NCBI RefSeq assembly: GCF_020686965.1
Contig: NZ_JAJEPS010000024.1
Span: 1-39,447 of the forward strand
Direction of reading: 5' to 3'
Length of the DNA: 39,447 nt
DNA from: Hominiventricola filiformis
GTDB lineage: Bacteria > Bacillota > Clostridia > Lachnospirales > Lachnospiraceae
Shown here piece by piece: positions 1 to 7,655 of this stretch (its first letter is position 1; each line of letters opens with the position of its first letter). The notes below the pieces were generated by a model. It was not told the DNA's origin. It saw nothing but the letters and a program-made list of their open reading frames with translations, and did no database searches. The position numbers and the translations under genes were made by a program.

Positions 1-2
1 TG

Positions 3-107
3 GAGCTGCTCTCTATCCGCAGTAGCGACATCGCGTTTACGATGGGAGCTAAAGGACCGCTATTGGAAAAAGCAGAAAACTATGATGGTGAAATTCCGCT
101 TTTTTAA
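3..107 (+). CDS. C-terminal end of an unidentified protein (cut by window start)
   Basis: An open frame runs from the window edge to a TAA at 105-107 and encodes about 34 residues ending in ENYDGEIPLF. No family can be assigned with confidence. The style of the C-terminus and the mobile-element remnants that follow suggest the end of a long conjugative-element protein, but this is inference. The next gene begins 32 bp downstream with a GAGGAAAAG ribosome site, so the two may have been co-transcribed. Confidence 0.4.
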   Translation, partial: ELLSIRSSDIAFTMGAKGPLLEKAENYDGEIPLF

Positions 108-139
108 GTGTAACAATTTGAAGTTGAGGAAAAGAAAGA

Positions 140-388
140 ATGGAAGATAAAAAGATATTGCTTGATAATATTGATAAAATTCATACAACCGAAATGGGAA
201 TTGATAGAATTAAAAGAAACCTAAAAATAGATACAGCAGATGTTGTTGAGTATTGCAAAAATAAGGTATTAGATAAAAATTGCAATATATACAAACAGGG
301 TAAAAATTGGTATTGCGAGGTTGAAAATATCAAAATTACTATCAATTCATATAGCTATACAATCATTACAGCACATATTGTTAAATAA
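140..388 (+). CDS. DUF3781 family protein
   Basis: This 82-residue protein matches what I remember of the DUF3781 family over its whole length. It has an N-terminal LLDNIDKIHTTEMG segment, a central DVVEYC stretch and a C-terminal block with ITINSYSYTIITAH. Family members are small, have no known biochemical role and are often found on mobile elements of Clostridia. The ATG is preceded by GAGGAAAAGAAAG, an acceptable ribosome site. It sits between the tail of an unidentified gene and an ImmA/IrrE remnant, in a decayed conjugative element. It appears intact. Family assignment is fairly sure; function is unknown. Confidence 0.65.
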   Translation: MEDKKILLDNIDKIHTTEMGIDRIKRNLKIDTADVVEYCKNKVLDKNCNIYKQGKNWYCEVENIKITINSYSYTIITAHIVK

Positions 389-411
389 TTTTCAGTTTGT
401 CGAAGTAATCC

Positions 412-686
412 AAATACGGATTGGGCAAAAACGGTCTCCGATTCATGATTTCATGCTCTATGACATGAAATCCAAACCGGAATATGAAGCCAATATCGTA
501 GCAGCGGAGATCCTGATGGACAGCGATGAAGTCCTTCGTTACATCTATGAGTATGGATACACAGCCGAGCAGATCGCCAGCGCGATGTCCACTGACATCA
601 ATCTGGTTGCGCTGAAGGTAGCACACCTGGCTACACTTGGTTATAATCTGCACGCACTGGAACATAAAAGCAACTTTTTGAAATAA
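412..686 (+). pseudogene. 3' remnant of an ImmA/IrrE-type metallopeptidase
   Basis: The frame ending at 686 encodes FMLYDMKSKPEYEANIVAAE followed by a helical tail with EYGYTAEQIASAM. This is the C-terminal third of ImmA/IrrE-family peptidases of conjugative elements, which cleave phage-type repressors. The conserved EYEANIVAAE segment is present, but the N-terminal part with the HExxH zinc site is missing. Homology fades upstream of about position 430, where a frame change seems to occur and the sequence runs into the end of the DUF3781 gene. No ribosome site or proper start is present, so this is a decayed fragment. The terminator at 696-723 follows. Confidence 0.6.
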
Positions 687-695
687 CGTATCTTC

Positions 696-723
696 GAGGA
701 GCCTTGACCGGCTCCTCTTTTTT
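696..723 (+). terminator. Rho-independent terminator
   Basis: An 8-bp perfect stem (GAGGAGCC with GGCTCCTC) closes a 6-nt loop and is followed by six T residues. It lies 9 bp after the stop of the ImmA/IrrE remnant and would end transcription of that former operon. Confidence 0.85.
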
Positions 724-757
724 GTTGCAAATTGTGCAGATGCCGTCTGCACAATTA

Positions 758-1189
758 TCAGTCTAACATCTGCATGTGATAGAGCTTCACTTTTTCCTCA
801 AACGGCAGTCCCGAATCAATGCCGACTTCTTCCCACATCACACCATACGGTGCGCCGCCATCTGTATATCCAGCTATAAAAGCCAAACGACCATCGCAGT
901 CCTTATACAGTTCTGCCAGCCGCTCCCGTTCCTTCGCTTCCCGCTCAATTCTCCGCTGCCGAAGCCGCTGTTCTTCAGCCTGTTTAATCTGGTCAAGCTG
1001 CTCCTGTGTATAATTGACTCCAAGCTCCTGCAAATCTTTAGCGGCAGTCACAGCATCCACATGAAAGCGTTCCCGGTAATGCTTGTTCATCTTTTTCGGT
1101 GAGCCGGTATAGGTGAGCAGCCACTGCTTGCCTTTTCGGAGGCGGGCTTCCTTTCGCTCAGCCTTCGTCAGTTTCTTTTTCTTTGCCAT
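758..1189 (-). CDS. Hypothetical protein, basic and charged (143 aa)
   Basis: The protein starts MAKKKKLTKAERKEARLRKG and is strongly basic at the N-terminus. A long charged helix (roughly residues 60-95, rich in E, R and Q) follows, then a compact C-terminal part with AFIAGYTDGGAPYGVMWEE. It has no membrane segment or signal peptide. I do not recognise a named family; similar proteins occur beside conjugative-element genes in Clostridia as far as I recall. Its start overlaps the end of the YjbR remnant by 32 bp, implying translational coupling in the original operon. It looks intact. The basic N-terminus could bind nucleic acid, but that is a guess. Confidence 0.6.
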   Translation of the reverse strand: MAKKKKLTKAERKEARLRKGKQWLLTYTGSPKKMNKHYRERFHVDAVTAAKDLQELGVNYTQEQLDQIKQAEEQRLRQRRIEREAKERERLAELYKDCDGRLAFIAGYTDGGAPYGVMWEEVGIDSGLPFEEKVKLYHMQMLD

Positions 1190-1403
1190 TTGCGAAATCT
1201 CCCGGATTTTTTGCTGATGACTTTGGTTTGCGCTTCTTCGGTGCCGTCAGCTCATAGCTCAAAGAAAGCAGGTCTTTGATGGCATCATCCAGTTCTGGTT
1301 TGCCAAGCTGAATACTAAGCCATTTTTCCTTATTCATGTGATAGGCTGGAAAATAGCCGTCTTGCCCACGAAGAGAGCCGATCAGCAACGGGTCACTTTT
1401 CAC
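1158..1403 (-). pseudogene. MmcQ/YjbR-like protein, N-terminally truncated
   Basis: The 81-codon frame carries DPLLIGSLRGQDGYFPAYHM followed by NKEKWLSI and DLLSLSYELTA. This is the C-terminal half of the MmcQ/YjbR family (CyaY-like fold), normally about 110-120 residues. Only a GTG is available at 1403, and a stop codon lies just upstream, so the first half of the protein is absent. The break falls within a few bases of the point where a VirD4 fragment begins on the other strand. The basic Lys/Ser tail reading toward the downstream gene is an extension of the usual family. Probably a non-functional remnant, although a short product cannot be excluded. Confidence 0.55.
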
Positions 1404-1404
1404 A

Positions 1405-1860
1405 TTATTCTATCTCCACCATGAAGCACCGGAGGACGAACAAAATTTTCCAATGGTCATGGAAATGCTGCGGGCCGGTGAGGTTCGGGAGGATGATGAC
1501 TGCTATCAGTCGCCGTTAGACGAACTGTTCGAGCGGCTGGAAATGCGAAATCCGGACCATATCGCGGTCAAGTATTATAAGGACTACCACTCCGGCAGTA
1601 CCAAGACCTTGAAATCCATTCAGATCACGCTTGCCGCAAGGCTGGAAAAGTTCAATCTTTCTTCTCTGGCGGCGTTGACTGCGACGGACGAGCTGAACCT
1701 GACAAGTATGGGCGAGAAAAAAGTGGCCCTATTTGCATTGATTCCGGATAACGATACCAGTTTTAATTTTCTGGTGTCTATCCTGTATACGCAGATTTTT
1801 CAGCAGCTTTTCTGGCTGGCGGATCACAAGTATGGTGGTATCTCCTTTATCTTATCGTAG
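1405..1860 (+). pseudogene. Internal fragment of a VirD4/TraG-type coupling protein
   Basis: The frame reads YLHHEAPEDEQNFPMVMEML, then DELFERLE, HIAVKYYKDYHSGSTKTLKS and KKVALFALIPDNDTSFNFLV up to DHKYGG. This is the middle of the VirD4-like conjugal transfer ATPases of Tn1549/CTn-type elements, which pump the relaxase-DNA complex to the mating channel. Both ends are gone: no Walker A region upstream and no Walker B (MDEFAN-like) region downstream, where the frame changes to an unrelated ISFILS and stops. It starts abruptly at about 1405, next to the truncated YjbR gene on the opposite strand. A dead remnant of a conjugative element. Confidence 0.75.
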
Positions 1861-1873
1861 TGTCCTGTAGTCC

Positions 1874-1913
1874 TTCCGAAAAGCGGCAACGCCGTGGTTG
1901 CCGCCTTTCGGAA
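1874..1913. repeat. 17-bp inverted repeat
   Basis: Arms 1874-1890 (TTCCGAAAAGCGGCAAC) and 1897-1913 are complementary with one mismatch and are separated by 6 bp. Neither side has a T-run, so it is not a convincing terminator. It lies between the VirD4 fragment and the surface-protein terminator and may mark an element boundary. Confidence 0.6.
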
Positions 1914-1941
1914 AGGGACTTGTTGCCAAGTCCGCTTTCAG

Positions 1942-1980
1942 AAAAATAGGCGGTGGCGGAATAATCCGTCACCGCCTATT
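1942..1980 (-). terminator. Terminator of the surface-protein operon
   Basis: Arms 1945-1955 and 1970-1980 form an 11-bp perfect stem (AATAGGCGGTG) that extends through the loop. On the minus strand it is followed by a run of T. It begins 35 bp after the stop codon of the large surface protein. Confidence 0.8.
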
Positions 1981-2014
1981 GTGTTTAGGCTATTTCGATT
2001 TTGGAAGCGTTGGC

Positions 2015-5000
2015 TTATTCATCCTCGGATTCCTTTCTCTTTTTGCCGTTCAGACCCAGCACGGTCAGAACACCGCCGCTGACGAACAGAGCAGCCAGCC
2101 AACCAATCAGGTTGCTGCTGTCGCCCGTGCGGGCCGAGGTGGTGGTGGTAACAGGTGCGCTGGCTGCGGGGGCGGGGGCTGCGGCCTCGGGGGCGGCAGC
2201 CTCGGTGCCGGTGTTATTATTGTTGCTGTTATTGCTGCTGTGGTGGCTGCCGCTGCCGGGCAGCTTGTCGATCACAGTGTTTTCATTGCGCTTTTTGCCG
2301 CAAACCGTGCATTCCTCGTGCTTGGTGCCGGTGCTTGCCTGCGATGCAGGCACATCGATCTTCCACACAAAGGTATGCTCGGCCTTGTCGATGCGGCTGG
2401 CGGTTTTATCCGGGCAGGAAGCATCGGTGCATTCGTGCCAGTGGTGGGTATCATCATACTTCCAATCCGTGCCGTAGCTGTGGGTATGAGTGCTGCCTGT
2501 TGCGGGGATCGTTGCGGTTTCAAGCACCTTCTTGCAAACGGTGCATTCCTTATGCTTAGCTCCGTCGGCGGTTTCGGTAGCTGCCGTGTCAATGATCCAC
2601 TCGCTGGCGCTGTGAGCCGCAATATCGGCCTTGTCGCCGCACTCACACTCATGCCAGTGGTTGGTATCATCATACTTCCAATCCGTGCCGTAGCTGTGGG
2701 TATGAGTGCTGCCTGTTGCGGGGATCGTTGCGGTTTCAAGCACCTTCTTGCAAACGGTGCATTCCTTATGCTTAGCGCCTTCTGCGGTTTCGGTAGCTGC
2801 TGTGTCAACGATCCACTCGCTGGCGCTGTGAGCCGCTACATCGGCCTTGTCGCCGCACTCGCACTCATGCCAGTGATTGGTGTCGTCATACTTCCAATCT
2901 GTGCCATAGCTGTGGGTATGTGTTGCGGGGATCGTTGCAGTTTCAAGAACCTTCTTGCAGACGGTGCATTCCTTATGCTTAGCGCCTTCTGTGGTTTCGG
3001 TAGCTGCCGTGTCAACGATCCACTCGCTGGCGCTGTGAGCTGCTACATCGGCCTTGTCGCCGCACTCGCACTCATGCCAGTGATTGGTGTCGTCATACTT
3101 CCAATCTGTGCCATAGCTGTGGGTATGTGTTGCGGGGATCGTTGCAGTTTCAAGAACCTTCTTGCAGACGGTGCATTCCTTATGCTTAGCGCCGGCGGCG
3201 GTTTCGGTAGCTGCCGTGTCAACAATCCACTCGCTGGCGCTGTGAGCCGCAATATCGGCCTTATCGCCGCACTCGCACTCATGCCAGTGATTGGTGTCGT
3301 CATACTTCCAATCCGTGCCGTAGCTGTGGGTATGAGTGCTGCCTGTTGCGGTGAACTTTACCTTGAACTGGACAGAGCCGTCGGTGGGATCTTTCGCCAG
3401 CAGGTCCACGACCTTGCCGTTTACATTCAGCTTCATATCGTCGGCGAAGGTCACGCCCTCCTTCGGCTCCAGAACAACGATGGCCGTATATTCCTGGCCG
3501 GCCACAAACGCCGTGTTGCCGCTCAGCATGCCGGACCACCACATCGTGGCCTTTTTGACCTTATCCTTATTGTCGCCGAGCACAGGGATGTCCACGGTGC
3601 CCTTGGGCTTCTCTCCGGCCACCGGCGCTGCGATCTGCACCGCCGCCTCCGTCACATAGTTGGGGCCTGTGGAGGGGTCAACTGCGGTGAACATTATCTT
3701 GAACTGGACAGAGCCGTCGGTGGGATCTTTCGACAGCAGGTCCACGACCTTGCCGTTTACATTCAGCTTCATATCGTCGGCGAAGGTCACGCCCTCCTTC
3801 GGCTCCAGAACAACGATGGCCGTATATTCCTGGCCGGCCACAAACGCCGTGTTGCCGCTCAGCATGCCGGACCACCACATCGTGGCCTTTTTGACCTTAT
3901 CCTTATTGTCGCCGAGCACTGGGATGTCCACGGTGCCCTTGGGCTTCTCTCCGGCCACCGGCGCTGCGATCTGCACCACCGCCTCCGTCACATAGTTGGG
4001 GTCTGTGGTGGGGTCTTTGGGGAAGTCCACATAGACAATTACGTAGTTGTTGTTGATGACGTTGACACTTTGAACTGTACCGTTGGAAACGGTGACGTTC
4101 TCCTTCTCAAAGCCATTTTCAAAGGCATAGCCGCTCTTGGTATTCAGAGAATACCCTACGCTGTAGGCGGTGTTTGCATCATAGCTTCCTGTGTAGAGTG
4201 TCCCATCTTTATAGATATTCGTCGATGTTACGCTCATGCCCTCGGGGGTGATGGCCGTGGGTACAAAATCGGCCAGAGCCTTGCGCTGCTCCCGGGGCTT
4301 GATGGTCAGGCCGACGGCATTGATCTTGGTCGCCGTATCACCGCTGGCCGGGAAGGTCACACAGATGACCATCTTGCTCTTGTTGATGCGCTGAACCTTC
4401 CACACCTTGCCGTCGGACAGGGTGATGCTGTTCTTATCAAAGCCATCTGCAAAGACAGCGCCCGTTTCTCCGATGAGCTGGAAGGATACGCTGTAGGCCT
4501 TGTTCCGGTCATAGGCTGCCTCAATGTTTTCCAGCTTTTTGGCGTCGGCATCCGTATCTGCCCCGTCGTAGTAGCAGACGTTATACAGCTTTAATGTCTC
4601 TTCGCCGGGGGTCCAGTTGACGGGGCTCATGTCGGCGATCTGATGGCGCACGCCCACCGGCTTAAAGTTCAGGTGGACATTGCTGATGCTGCTGCCGGTA
4701 CCTTCAAAGCTGACAAAGACACGCAGCAGCATTGCGTCGTCTTTGTTCTTCATGGTATCCACGCCGTAGATCTCGCCCTCGCTAATGGTCACATGTTTCT
4801 TCGCAAGGTCCGTAATGTCCTGGGCGAAGGAGAAGCCCGGTTTCAGCTTGAACACATAGACGCCGGTGTAATCCGCAGCGGGCTGATACGCCGCCGTCAG
4901 GTTCGTGATCTGATGCTCATTGGAGGTGTCTTTCAGCCCCGCAAAGAACATCTGATTCACCAGCTCCAGCTTGTCGTCGGGGACAAAGCTATGGCACTTC

Positions 5001-7048
5001 AAGTCCTCGATGGTCTTAAAGTCGCCCTTGCTCTTCATCGTCATGGACACTTCTTTGACTTGGTTGGACGGGAAGTTAACAAAAACACAAAGCTTTTTTG
5101 TCGAGCCGTCAAGGATATCAGCCTTCCAGAAGTCGCCGCCGGAAACGGATACTTGGTTCTCCACCGTATCAGCAAAGCTATAGCTGCGTCTCGCTTCAAA
5201 AGTATACATTGCTGTATAATCCTGCTGGGGGTCATACGGTGTATTTTTGCCTTCAATCTTATCAGTCGTATTATTCAGGCCCTTACGAACGACGAAATCT
5301 GTTAGTGTCATCTTGCTGCTCGGATCGTAACCACACTCCAGATCTGAAAGGGTTTTGCGCTCATTCAGAGATTTGATGTTCAGGCTGATCTTATCGATAA
5401 CCGTAGGATTAACGCCGGTAGGTGTAACTGTGAGCTTTTTCTGTGTTTTGCTAACAGAGCCGTCAAAAAAGGCGTTTGCGTCCATGTCATAAAACTGGTA
5501 TCCCTCGGCCAACAGATCGGAAAGCGGCCTGTCCTCTGCCATCTTTATGCCACCCTCAAAGATTCCGCCGGTCAGGTGGATCGCATTTGCAACCTTTGCA
5601 TAAAGCGCACAGGAATTTTCATTTCCCTGGTTGGTTTCATTATTGACTTGCTTGATTGTGCCTCCTGAAATATTCAGCACTGTGCCTTCAGCTAAGGTTT
5701 CGCCGAAGCGAATTGCAGAAGAGCCCCCATAATTTACGGTTGTCACGTTATTGTGGCCATAAATGTAGCCGCCTTTAATATTGGTAACGCCGCCATTGAT
5801 CCAAATCGGCCTTGTCGCAACATTAGAAGTGAAATCCTGAATGCCATTCAGCGTAACGCTGCCATCAATGGTCAGCTCGCCGCCCCAGTTGCAGATGATC
5901 GCATTCGTCGCAGTTAGCGTATTGACTTCCACCCGGAGAGAGCCGGTTCCGGTAACTTCAAGGGACGAACCACTTTCTACATCAATTAGCCGGGCAAATA
6001 TATTCTTAATACTACCATTCTCTTTTTTCGTGGGATCAGCTACAAACCAAATATTTGTAGCAATTTCCAAATGATGGTGTGCGTAACGCGGAATACTTAT
6101 CGCAGCCTCCATTGGTTTATAGTCTGTTTCTCCGTATAGTATACGAACTGGAGTGTCGTCATTCGTTGCATTATTATCCATCCCGACTACTTTAATATAA
6201 TAGCTTGCTGGCGTTTGCAGAAGGCGCTTCATTTCAGCATAGGTCGAAACGCAGTAGGGGTCGCTCTTTGTGCCTCTGCCTGTCGTTGCACCGCTGGCAT
6301 CGGCAAGCATAATTTCTTCTTCCTCTGCCAGTGCCTCGGCATCCTCCGGCAGGGGGGCATATTCTGCGGCCAGCTCCACATCGCTGTCCGGCATGGTAAA
6401 GGTGGTAATTTCTTCGGTGTCATCGGCCAGTTCCAAGCCTTCGGGGGCCTGCCAGGCCGTAAAGAGTAAGCCTTCTTCTGCACGATCCTTGGCGGTAATG
6501 GTCACCAGCGTGCCCTCGGCTGCCTGGGTGATCTCGCTGCCGGTTTCATCGCTGGCAGTGCCAAGTTCGTCAGTAAAAGTAATGGTATATGTCACCACGG
6601 AGTCGCCCGGTTGTTCTTCGGTTTCTTCGCTGTTTGCATCGGCAGGGCCAGCGCCTTCGGCAGGCTGCTGCTCAGGCTGCGCCTCGCCCTGATCCTCTAC
6701 ATTATTTTCGGGGGGTACGGGTTGTTCCTCCGGGGTGGGGGCAGCCTCGGTGCCCTTGCTGCCCTCGGTTTCGGGCTGCTGGGGCTGTGCCTCGGGCTGC
6801 TGGTCAGGGGTCTGCTCCGGGGCAGCCTCGCCGGTGGGGGCAGGCTGCTGGGCTGCGGGTGCCTCGGGGGCTTTGGGTTCTTCCTCAGCCGCAGGGGCCG
6901 GGGTTTCCTCGGCATCCTGTTCGTCCAAGGTGGTTTCCGCCGCTGCCGATTCGGTTAGCGGCGTATCCTCGGCAGCAAAGGCCATTGTGGGGAACAGAGC
7001 CACCACCATGACGAGGCAGAGCAGGATGCTCAGTATCCGTTTTCTCAT
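2015..7048 (-). CDS. Giant cell-surface repeat protein with Cys/His repeats (1,677 aa)
   Basis: A secreted, anchored surface protein. Residues 1-25 are a signal peptide ending AFA. Residues 26-150 are a Pro/Glu/Ala/Gln-rich stalk, followed by an InlB-type divergent repeat (about 150-235). Residues about 250-520 look like a right-handed beta-helix (GRGTKSDPYCVSTYAEMKRL, many short G/T/N-rich turns). About 540-1010 holds four diverged beta-sandwich repeats. About 1015-1230 holds two almost identical 112-residue repeats. About 1235-1595 holds five repeats beginning HTHSYGTDWKYDD, each with HWHEC, CGDK and CTVCKK motifs. The tail has SARTGDSSN, a hydrophobic segment and a KKRK end, resembling a non-canonical sortase or membrane anchor. 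AGGAGG precedes the ATG. It follows the receiver-like gene by 41 bp. Ligand unknown; adhesion or metal binding is inference. Confidence 0.85.
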   Translation of the reverse strand: MRKRILSILLCLVMVVALFPTMAFAAEDTPLTESAAAETTLDEQDAEETPAPAAEEEPKAPEAPAAQQPAPTGEAAPEQTPDQQPEAQPQQPETEGSKGTEAAPTPEEQPVPPENNVEDQGEAQPEQQPAEGAGPADANSEETEEQPGDSVVTYTITFTDELGTASDETGSEITQAAEGTLVTITAKDRAEEGLLFTAWQAPEGLELADDTEEITTFTMPDSDVELAAEYAPLPEDAEALAEEEEIMLADASGATTGRGTKSDPYCVSTYAEMKRLLQTPASYYIKVVGMDNNATNDDTPVRILYGETDYKPMEAAISIPRYAHHHLEIATNIWFVADPTKKENGSIKNIFARLIDVESGSSLEVTGTGSLRVEVNTLTATNAIICNWGGELTIDGSVTLNGIQDFTSNVATRPIWINGGVTNIKGGYIYGHNNVTTVNYGGSSAIRFGETLAEGTVLNISGGTIKQVNNETNQGNENSCALYAKVANAIHLTGGIFEGGIKMAEDRPLSDLLAEGYQFYDMDANAFFDGSVSKTQKKLTVTPTGVNPTVIDKISLNIKSLNERKTLSDLECGYDPSSKMTLTDFVVRKGLNNTTDKIEGKNTPYDPQQDYTAMYTFEARRSYSFADTVENQVSVSGGDFWKADILDGSTKKLCVFVNFPSNQVKEVSMTMKSKGDFKTIEDLKCHSFVPDDKLELVNQMFFAGLKDTSNEHQITNLTAAYQPAADYTGVYVFKLKPGFSFAQDITDLAKKHVTISEGEIYGVDTMKNKDDAMLLRVFVSFEGTGSSISNVHLNFKPVGVRHQIADMSPVNWTPGEETLKLYNVCYYDGADTDADAKKLENIEAAYDRNKAYSVSFQLIGETGAVFADGFDKNSITLSDGKVWKVQRINKSKMVICVTFPASGDTATKINAVGLTIKPREQRKALADFVPTAITPEGMSVTSTNIYKDGTLYTGSYDANTAYSVGYSLNTKSGYAFENGFEKENVTVSNGTVQSVNVINNNYVIVYVDFPKDPTTDPNYVTEAVVQIAAPVAGEKPKGTVDIPVLGDNKDKVKKATMWWSGMLSGNTAFVAGQEYTAIVVLEPKEGVTFADDMKLNVNGKVVDLLSKDPTDGSVQFKIMFTAVDPSTGPNYVTEAAVQIAAPVAGEKPKGTVDIPVLGDNKDKVKKATMWWSGMLSGNTAFVAGQEYTAIVVLEPKEGVTFADDMKLNVNGKVVDLLAKDPTDGSVQFKVKFTATGSTHTHSYGTDWKYDDTNHWHECECGDKADIAAHSASEWIVDTAATETAAGAKHKECTVCKKVLETATIPATHTHSYGTDWKYDDTNHWHECECGDKADVAAHSASEWIVDTAATETTEGAKHKECTVCKKVLETATIPATHTHSYGTDWKYDDTNHWHECECGDKADVAAHSASEWIVDTAATETAEGAKHKECTVCKKVLETATIPATGSTHTHSYGTDWKYDDTNHWHECECGDKADIAAHSASEWIIDTAATETADGAKHKECTVCKKVLETATIPATGSTHTHSYGTDWKYDDTHHWHECTDASCPDKTASRIDKAEHTFVWKIDVPASQASTGTKHEECTVCGKKRNENTVIDKLPGSGSHHSSNNSNNNNTGTEAAAPEAAAPAPAASAPVTTTTSARTGDSSNLIGWLAALFVSGGVLTVLGLNGKKRKESEDE
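2265..3350 (-). repeat. Five tandem Cys/His repeats of about 210 bp
   Basis: Copies beginning with the HSYGTDWKYDD codons lie near 2457-2500, 2671-2715, 2888-2930, 3092-3133 and 3301-3345, spaced 204-217 bp. Some carry an extra GS linker codon pair, which accounts for the varying spacing. The copy nearest the C-terminus has diverged (DASCPDKTAS in place of ECGDKAD). Confidence 0.85.
3361..4006 (-). repeat. Near-identical tandem duplication of about 310 bp
   Basis: Segments 3361-3670 and 3697-4006 are offset by 336 bp and differ at only a few bases that I can see (for example CGCCAG versus CGACAG). They encode two copies of a 112-residue domain with MWWSGMLSGNTAFVAGQEYT. The near identity points to a recent duplication or gene conversion. 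Confidence 0.9.
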
Positions 7049-7089
7049 GTTTTTTCTTCCTCCTTTTGATTGGAAATTCGTTGTCTAAT

Positions 7090-7476
7090 TTAAACGCTGT
7101 CGATTACCGAAGCAAAGTAGTTTTCGGACACCGAGCCAAAGAGAAAAGCGTCTATCAGACCCTCGCGCTTTGCCTGCCGTACCTTTTCGGTCAACTCATC
7201 GTCTGTGTCGTCATCCACAAAGAGAATGACCCGGCAGTTTTCCGTGTTCCTTTTTACCTTGTCACGGATTGCCATGCGTTCATTGAACATCCATGGCGAA
7301 TACGCCTTGACCTCCATTAAAAGCACATCCGGTCGATGCGTTTTGCACCACTCGGCGGTTGCGTCCGGCGACTCGGAAATCACAACCTGGCAATCGTCCA
7401 ATTTTTGCATCAGCATTCGCTCCATGGTGTGCGCATGGATATCGCTCTGAATGTCCAGAACGATTTTTTTCATCAT
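7090..7476 (-). CDS. Stand-alone receiver-like protein, Glu at the phospho-site
   Basis: The 128-residue protein has the alternating pattern of a CheY-like receiver: KIVLDIQSD (beta 1), HRPDVLLMEV (beta 3) and CRVILFVDDD (beta 4). The position of the phosphorylated Asp is Glu55 in PDVLLME, one of the usual N-terminal acidic pair is lost, and the beta-5 Lys is replaced (FLFGSV). Glu there often mimics the phosphorylated state, so the protein may be constitutively active or bind partners without phosphorylation. It has no output domain. It is first in a two-gene operon with the surface protein, behind the palindrome-containing promoter. Either of two adjacent ATGs (7476 or 7473) could start it, after GGTGGTGATGA. 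Receiver-fold assignment is moderately sure. Confidence 0.65.
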   Translation of the reverse strand: MMKKIVLDIQSDIHAHTMERMLMQKLDDCQVVISESPDATAEWCKTHRPDVLLMEVKAYSPWMFNERMAIRDKVKRNTENCRVILFVDDDTDDELTEKVRQAKREGLIDAFLFGSVSENYFASVIDSV

Positions 7477-7519
7477 TCATCACCACCTTCTAAAGGCACA
7501 ACCCTAATTTTACAGTATC

Positions 7520-7548
7520 TATTGTACGGATTTTTTGGTGCTTGTCAC
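7520..7548 (-). promoter_or_regulatory. Promoter of the receiver/surface-protein operon
   Basis: On the minus strand GTGACA and TACAAT, each one base from consensus, are separated by 16 bp. Transcription would start about 30 bp before the receiver-like gene. The -35 box shares bases with the palindrome at 7543-7568. Confidence 0.6.
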
Positions 7549-7568
7549 TGGCACTTGTGCCAGTAACA
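7543..7568. promoter_or_regulatory. 26-bp palindromic operator candidate
   Basis: The core is ACTGGCAC, TT, GTGCCAGT (7547-7564), a perfect 8-2-8 palindrome. The arms extend to 12 bp each with a single mismatch. It runs into the -35 box of the surface-protein operon, the position expected for an activator such as a LuxR-type regulator. The response regulator encoded just downstream of this site is the obvious candidate, by inference. Confidence 0.6.
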
Positions 7569-7613
7569 GAAGGAAAAATTCGATTTTTTCAAAATTTTTT
7601 TGCCTTTTAGGCG

Positions 7614-7645
7614 CAAAAACCCCCTTGACCGTACAGCCAAGGGGT
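7614..7645 (-). terminator. Terminator of the sensory operon
   Basis: Arms CCCCTTG (7621-7627) and CAAGGGG (7638-7644) pair and are followed on the minus strand by GTTTTT. It lies 11 bp beyond the response-regulator stop and separates the sensory operon from the receiver/surface-protein operon. Confidence 0.85.
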
Positions 7646-7655
7646 TCAATTTCTC

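Noticed and set aside
381..752. A 123-codon minus-strand frame
   Set aside because: It runs antisense through the ImmA/IrrE remnant and terminator and shows no recognisable motif or ribosome site.
1898..4594. An 898-codon open frame on the plus strand, antisense to the surface-protein gene
   Set aside because: It is a mirror of the tandem repeats and GC-rich codon use of the real gene. It has no family match and Cys/Gly/Val-rich low-complexity content, while the minus strand gives a signal peptide, domains and an anchor.
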